Of a stretch of 64,000 nt of DNA, positions 61,743-64,000 are shown one piece after another; position 1 is the stretch's first letter; every line of letters begins with the position of its first letter. The notes beneath the pieces were generated by a model. It ran no database searches and was not told the DNA's origin. It saw only the letters and a list, made by a program, of their open reading frames with translations. The DNA is from Typha latifolia. Lineage: Eukaryota > Streptophyta > Magnoliopsida > Poales > Typhaceae. The stretch lies in assembly GCA_019914945.1 (NCBI GenBank), contig CM034099.1, positions 22,780,704-22,844,703 of the forward strand, read 5' to 3'. A program made the position numbers and the translations under genes.

Positions 61743-62051
61743 CTAGCACGTGTTCGCTATTAGCGCCCTAACGTAGTCGTCGTTTACAGTTCTCCTCTTC
61801 CACGATGTAGTTATCCACTCCGGGTTCACTGACTCACACATCTCCGCAGCCTCCGGTATTGCCGTACCCAACTTGGCCCACACTTCTTTGCTATATCGGC
61901 ATCCATAGAACAAATGGTCAATGGTCTCAGTGAACAGACCGCATAGACTACATCTGTCCTCTCCTCCTACTCGGATAGCATGCAGCAGCTCTTTCGTGGG
62001 TAATCTTCCCCATAGGAGCTTCCAGCAAAACATTCGTACCCTAGGCGCCAC
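61743..62051 (-). pseudogene. LINE zf-RVT region
   Basis: Reads APRVRMFCWKLLWGRLPTKE, then the CSLCGLFTETIDHLFYGC motif (C-x2-C...H-x4-C) of the zf-RVT domain, corresponding closely to CAMCGLFSETSEHLLFSC in the first LINE. It is separated by stops from the frames on both sides. Confidence 0.87.
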
Positions 62052-62468
62052 CTTTAGCTTCCACAGCTTCCACTAGCCCGGCCACACTTCGCCCTCCGCA
62101 GGCTTGAGAAATCTGTAGATGGATGAAGTCTTCGGGATCCCCAGGGTGTGTGGCCACCATATCAACGTGTCCTTGACCCCTGTGGTCGCCAAGGTGGTGC
62201 TAGCTATCTCAAACGCCAATTCCACCCCAGCCACATCCACGAAGTTGTGCCTGCTGTTCTCTCTGTTTCTAAGAACCTCCGCCACTGAAAGATCTGTGCG
62301 CAGTAAGTCCCGATGCATGATGCGCGGTTGCCATCTCCATGGCACTGCCGACGTCCACGGGTCGTCCGCAGCAGCCGAGTCATTTCCATCGCCAATCAGT
62401 TTCCTGCAGCCCATTCTGATGTCTCGCACAGTCTTGTTTAAGGCATTCCAAATCCCCGACGCCGTCCT

Positions 62469-62987
62469 CTAGTTACCTTGACGCCACGGGTGCAGGCCAC
62501 CATACTTCTCCTTCATGATTCTAATCCAGATCGCATTTTCCCCATTGAGGATACGGAACACCTGCTTGCCGAGCAGACTGGTCCTCGAGAGGTGCAGACT
62601 GCGCACTCCAAGTCCTCCCTCCCTCTTTGGCTGTGTCACCTTCCTCCAGCTTACCAGATGCATTCCTTTGTTACTACCATTGGCCCAAAGAAAGGCCCTC
62701 GCCACTTTATTGATCGTCTCCAGCACTGTTTCTGGCACCCATGAGCAGCTCATCCAATAGATTGGGATTGCCAACATGGTGGACTGCAGCAGGGTTAGTC
62801 TGCCGGCAAAAGATAAGTTATTGCGTTTCCAGCCTGCAAGTTTCTTAGTCACTCTCTCCACCAGCCAATTGTGCTCCCGAACCGTGACACGCCTACCAGA
62901 TATAGGCACACCAAGGTATCTGAACGGCATCCTCGCTCCCGGCATCCCGGTGAGGTTGCGAATGTTGTCCGCTGCCTCCTTCTCCAT
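62469..62987 (-). pseudogene. LINE ORF2 connection region
   Basis: 172-codon frame following the RT after one stop codon. It contains MPFRYLGVPISGRRVTV, AGRLTLLQSTMLAIPIYWM and QPKREGGLGVRSLHL, conserved in plant LINE polyproteins between RT and zf-RVT. A further stop at 62469-62471 separates it from 62429-62073. Confidence 0.87.
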
Positions 62988-63893
62988 CTAGTCAGGAAGG
63001 AACAGTTCTGACTTTGCTGGGTTCACCCTTTGGTTTGTGGCTGTCAAGTAAATATCCAAGCATTCCTTGATGGCTTCCACATTCCTCACAGACGCCTCTG
63101 CCGTGACCAGTAGGTCGTCTGCGTAAAGTAGGTGTGACAGGTGAGCCTCCCCCACTCGATATCCATGCAGCAATCCTCGAGCCATCCGTTCTTTGAGCAA
63201 GCTCGATAGCAATTGCGAGACTAGAATGAACAGATACGGGGAGAGGGGGTCTCCCTGTCTCAGTCCGCGGTGGGGCGTAAGCCACTTTGTCGGCGAACCA
63301 TTCACAAGTATGGCGAATCTTGGTGACTTGATGCAGGCGCTGATCCATCGACACCATTTGGTCGGAAACCCCATGGCTTCCAACACTCCTAGAACAGCCC
63401 TCCAGCTCACCCTGTCGTAAGCTTTCTCCATGTCAAGTTTAAGCATCATTAGCGGATGCCGGTGCTTGTCTTTGCTCATCGAATGTGCGATCTCTTGGGC
63501 TACTAGAATATTGTCGAAAATATTCCGTCCCCTAACGAAGGCCACCTGTTCCTGGTCCACTAGCCGTGGAAGGAGACCCCTCAGTCTGCTTACCAGCACC
63601 TTGGCAATGATCTTATACGCCACATTGCACAAGGAGATCGGCCGGTAATCTCTCACCGTGGCTGGTTTATCCACATTTGGTATTAGGGTTATGAACATTC
63701 GTCCCCATTGTTGTGATAGCCTCTCCTGTTCGAAGAAGTACTTGACCGCTTCACACAGGTTAGCTCCCATCTCCTGCCAGTGCATCAGATAGACCTCAGC
63801 CTGTAGGCCGTCCGGCCCCGGTGCTTTCCCCTTCGGCATGCTTCGAAGCGCTCCTAGGATCTTGTCGTTGTCCACCGGCTTCAGCAGTCCCAT
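62988..63893 (-). pseudogene. LINE reverse transcriptase (ORF2, central part)
   Basis: An uninterrupted 301-codon frame with all central RT blocks: MPKGKAPGPDGLQAEVY, FITLIPNVDKPATVRDYRPI, SLCNVAYKIIAKVLVSRL, LDMEKAYDRVSW, GLRQGDPLSPYLFILV and LSHLLYADDLLVTA (YADD catalytic Asp pair). It ends at an in-frame TAG (62988-62990) right after NPAKSELFLPD, with the next frame (62987-62469, MEKEAADNIRNLTGMPGAR...) continuing the same protein, so a single stop interrupts ORF2 here. Confidence 0.9.
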
Positions 63894-64000
63894 CCATTCT
63901 TCATTTGATATTTTTGGTAGCTCCAGTTCCTCCGGCAGCGCCCACGTCTCCTCCTCGTTTGGTCCCCATAGCTCCTCATAATGGTCAACAAACTCTTTTG

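Larger units (their letters stand above)
61062..64000 (-). mobile_element. Plant L1-type LINE, 3' part, running off the window
   Basis: The element is on the minus strand, its poly(A) tail being 13 T at 61062-61074. Going inward: RNase H-like domain (61122-61718), zf-RVT region (61743-62051), linker (62073-62987), reverse transcriptase (62988 to beyond 63893, continuing to the window end). The short 3' end next to the tail (GAGCTATAGTTAGCTATTAATAA) resembles that of the LINE at 2.9 kb, so both probably belong to one family. The 5' end and the second target-site copy are outside the window. Confidence 0.92.

Overview
The window is nuclear DNA of a flowering plant, most likely a monocot (inferred from gene families, intron-rich genes with GT-AG splice sites, AT-rich spacers, CT/AT microsatellites and plant L1-type LINEs; no marker fixes the species). 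There are no operons, phage, CRISPR, rRNA or recognisable tRNA genes. Most proteins had to be assembled by hand from several exons, so their coordinates are spans from start to stop codon; exon limits are in the evidence and every junction was checked for reading phase.

Layout. 1-2937: spacer, perhaps with the first exon of a minus-strand gene. 2938-5537: 5'-truncated, frameshifted LINE with its target-site duplication. 6460-7465: head-to-head pair of small paralogous genes, one broken. 7694-8643: hypothetical two-exon membrane/acidic protein with a duplicated splice site. 8644-12066: spacer rich in CACGTG motifs. 12346-18849 (+): BIM-type bHLH transcription factor of brassinosteroid signalling, 12 exons. 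19909-22240 (-): decayed multi-exon gene remnant that I cannot name. 22813-23454 (-): TIC20-II-like chloroplast import channel protein. 24900-25214: Mutator-type MITE with a 9-bp duplication. 27053-30069 (-): plant O-fucosyltransferase-like protein, 8 exons. 34047-44351 (-): prolyl oligopeptidase / oligopeptidase B family serine peptidase, 11 exons. 45386-48355 (-): BSD-domain protein, 6 exons. 49652-51557 (-): gar2-related protein with an uncertain N-terminus. 53.3-58.9 kb: gene-poor, perhaps partly 3'-UTR introns. 59034-60848 (-): CPSF6/CFIm68-like RRM protein. 61062-64000 (-): second LINE, running off the window.

The genes are unrelated housekeeping and regulatory loci (hormone signalling, plastid import, glycosylation, proteolysis, RNA processing) and do not form a pathway. 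The more unusual points are non-canonical splice signals (two GC donors, two NAGNAG acceptors, one donor without GT), the unidentified decayed gene, the divergent micro-gene pair, and a LINE lying about 215 bp upstream of the CPSF6-like start codon. I see no convincing novel multi-gene system.
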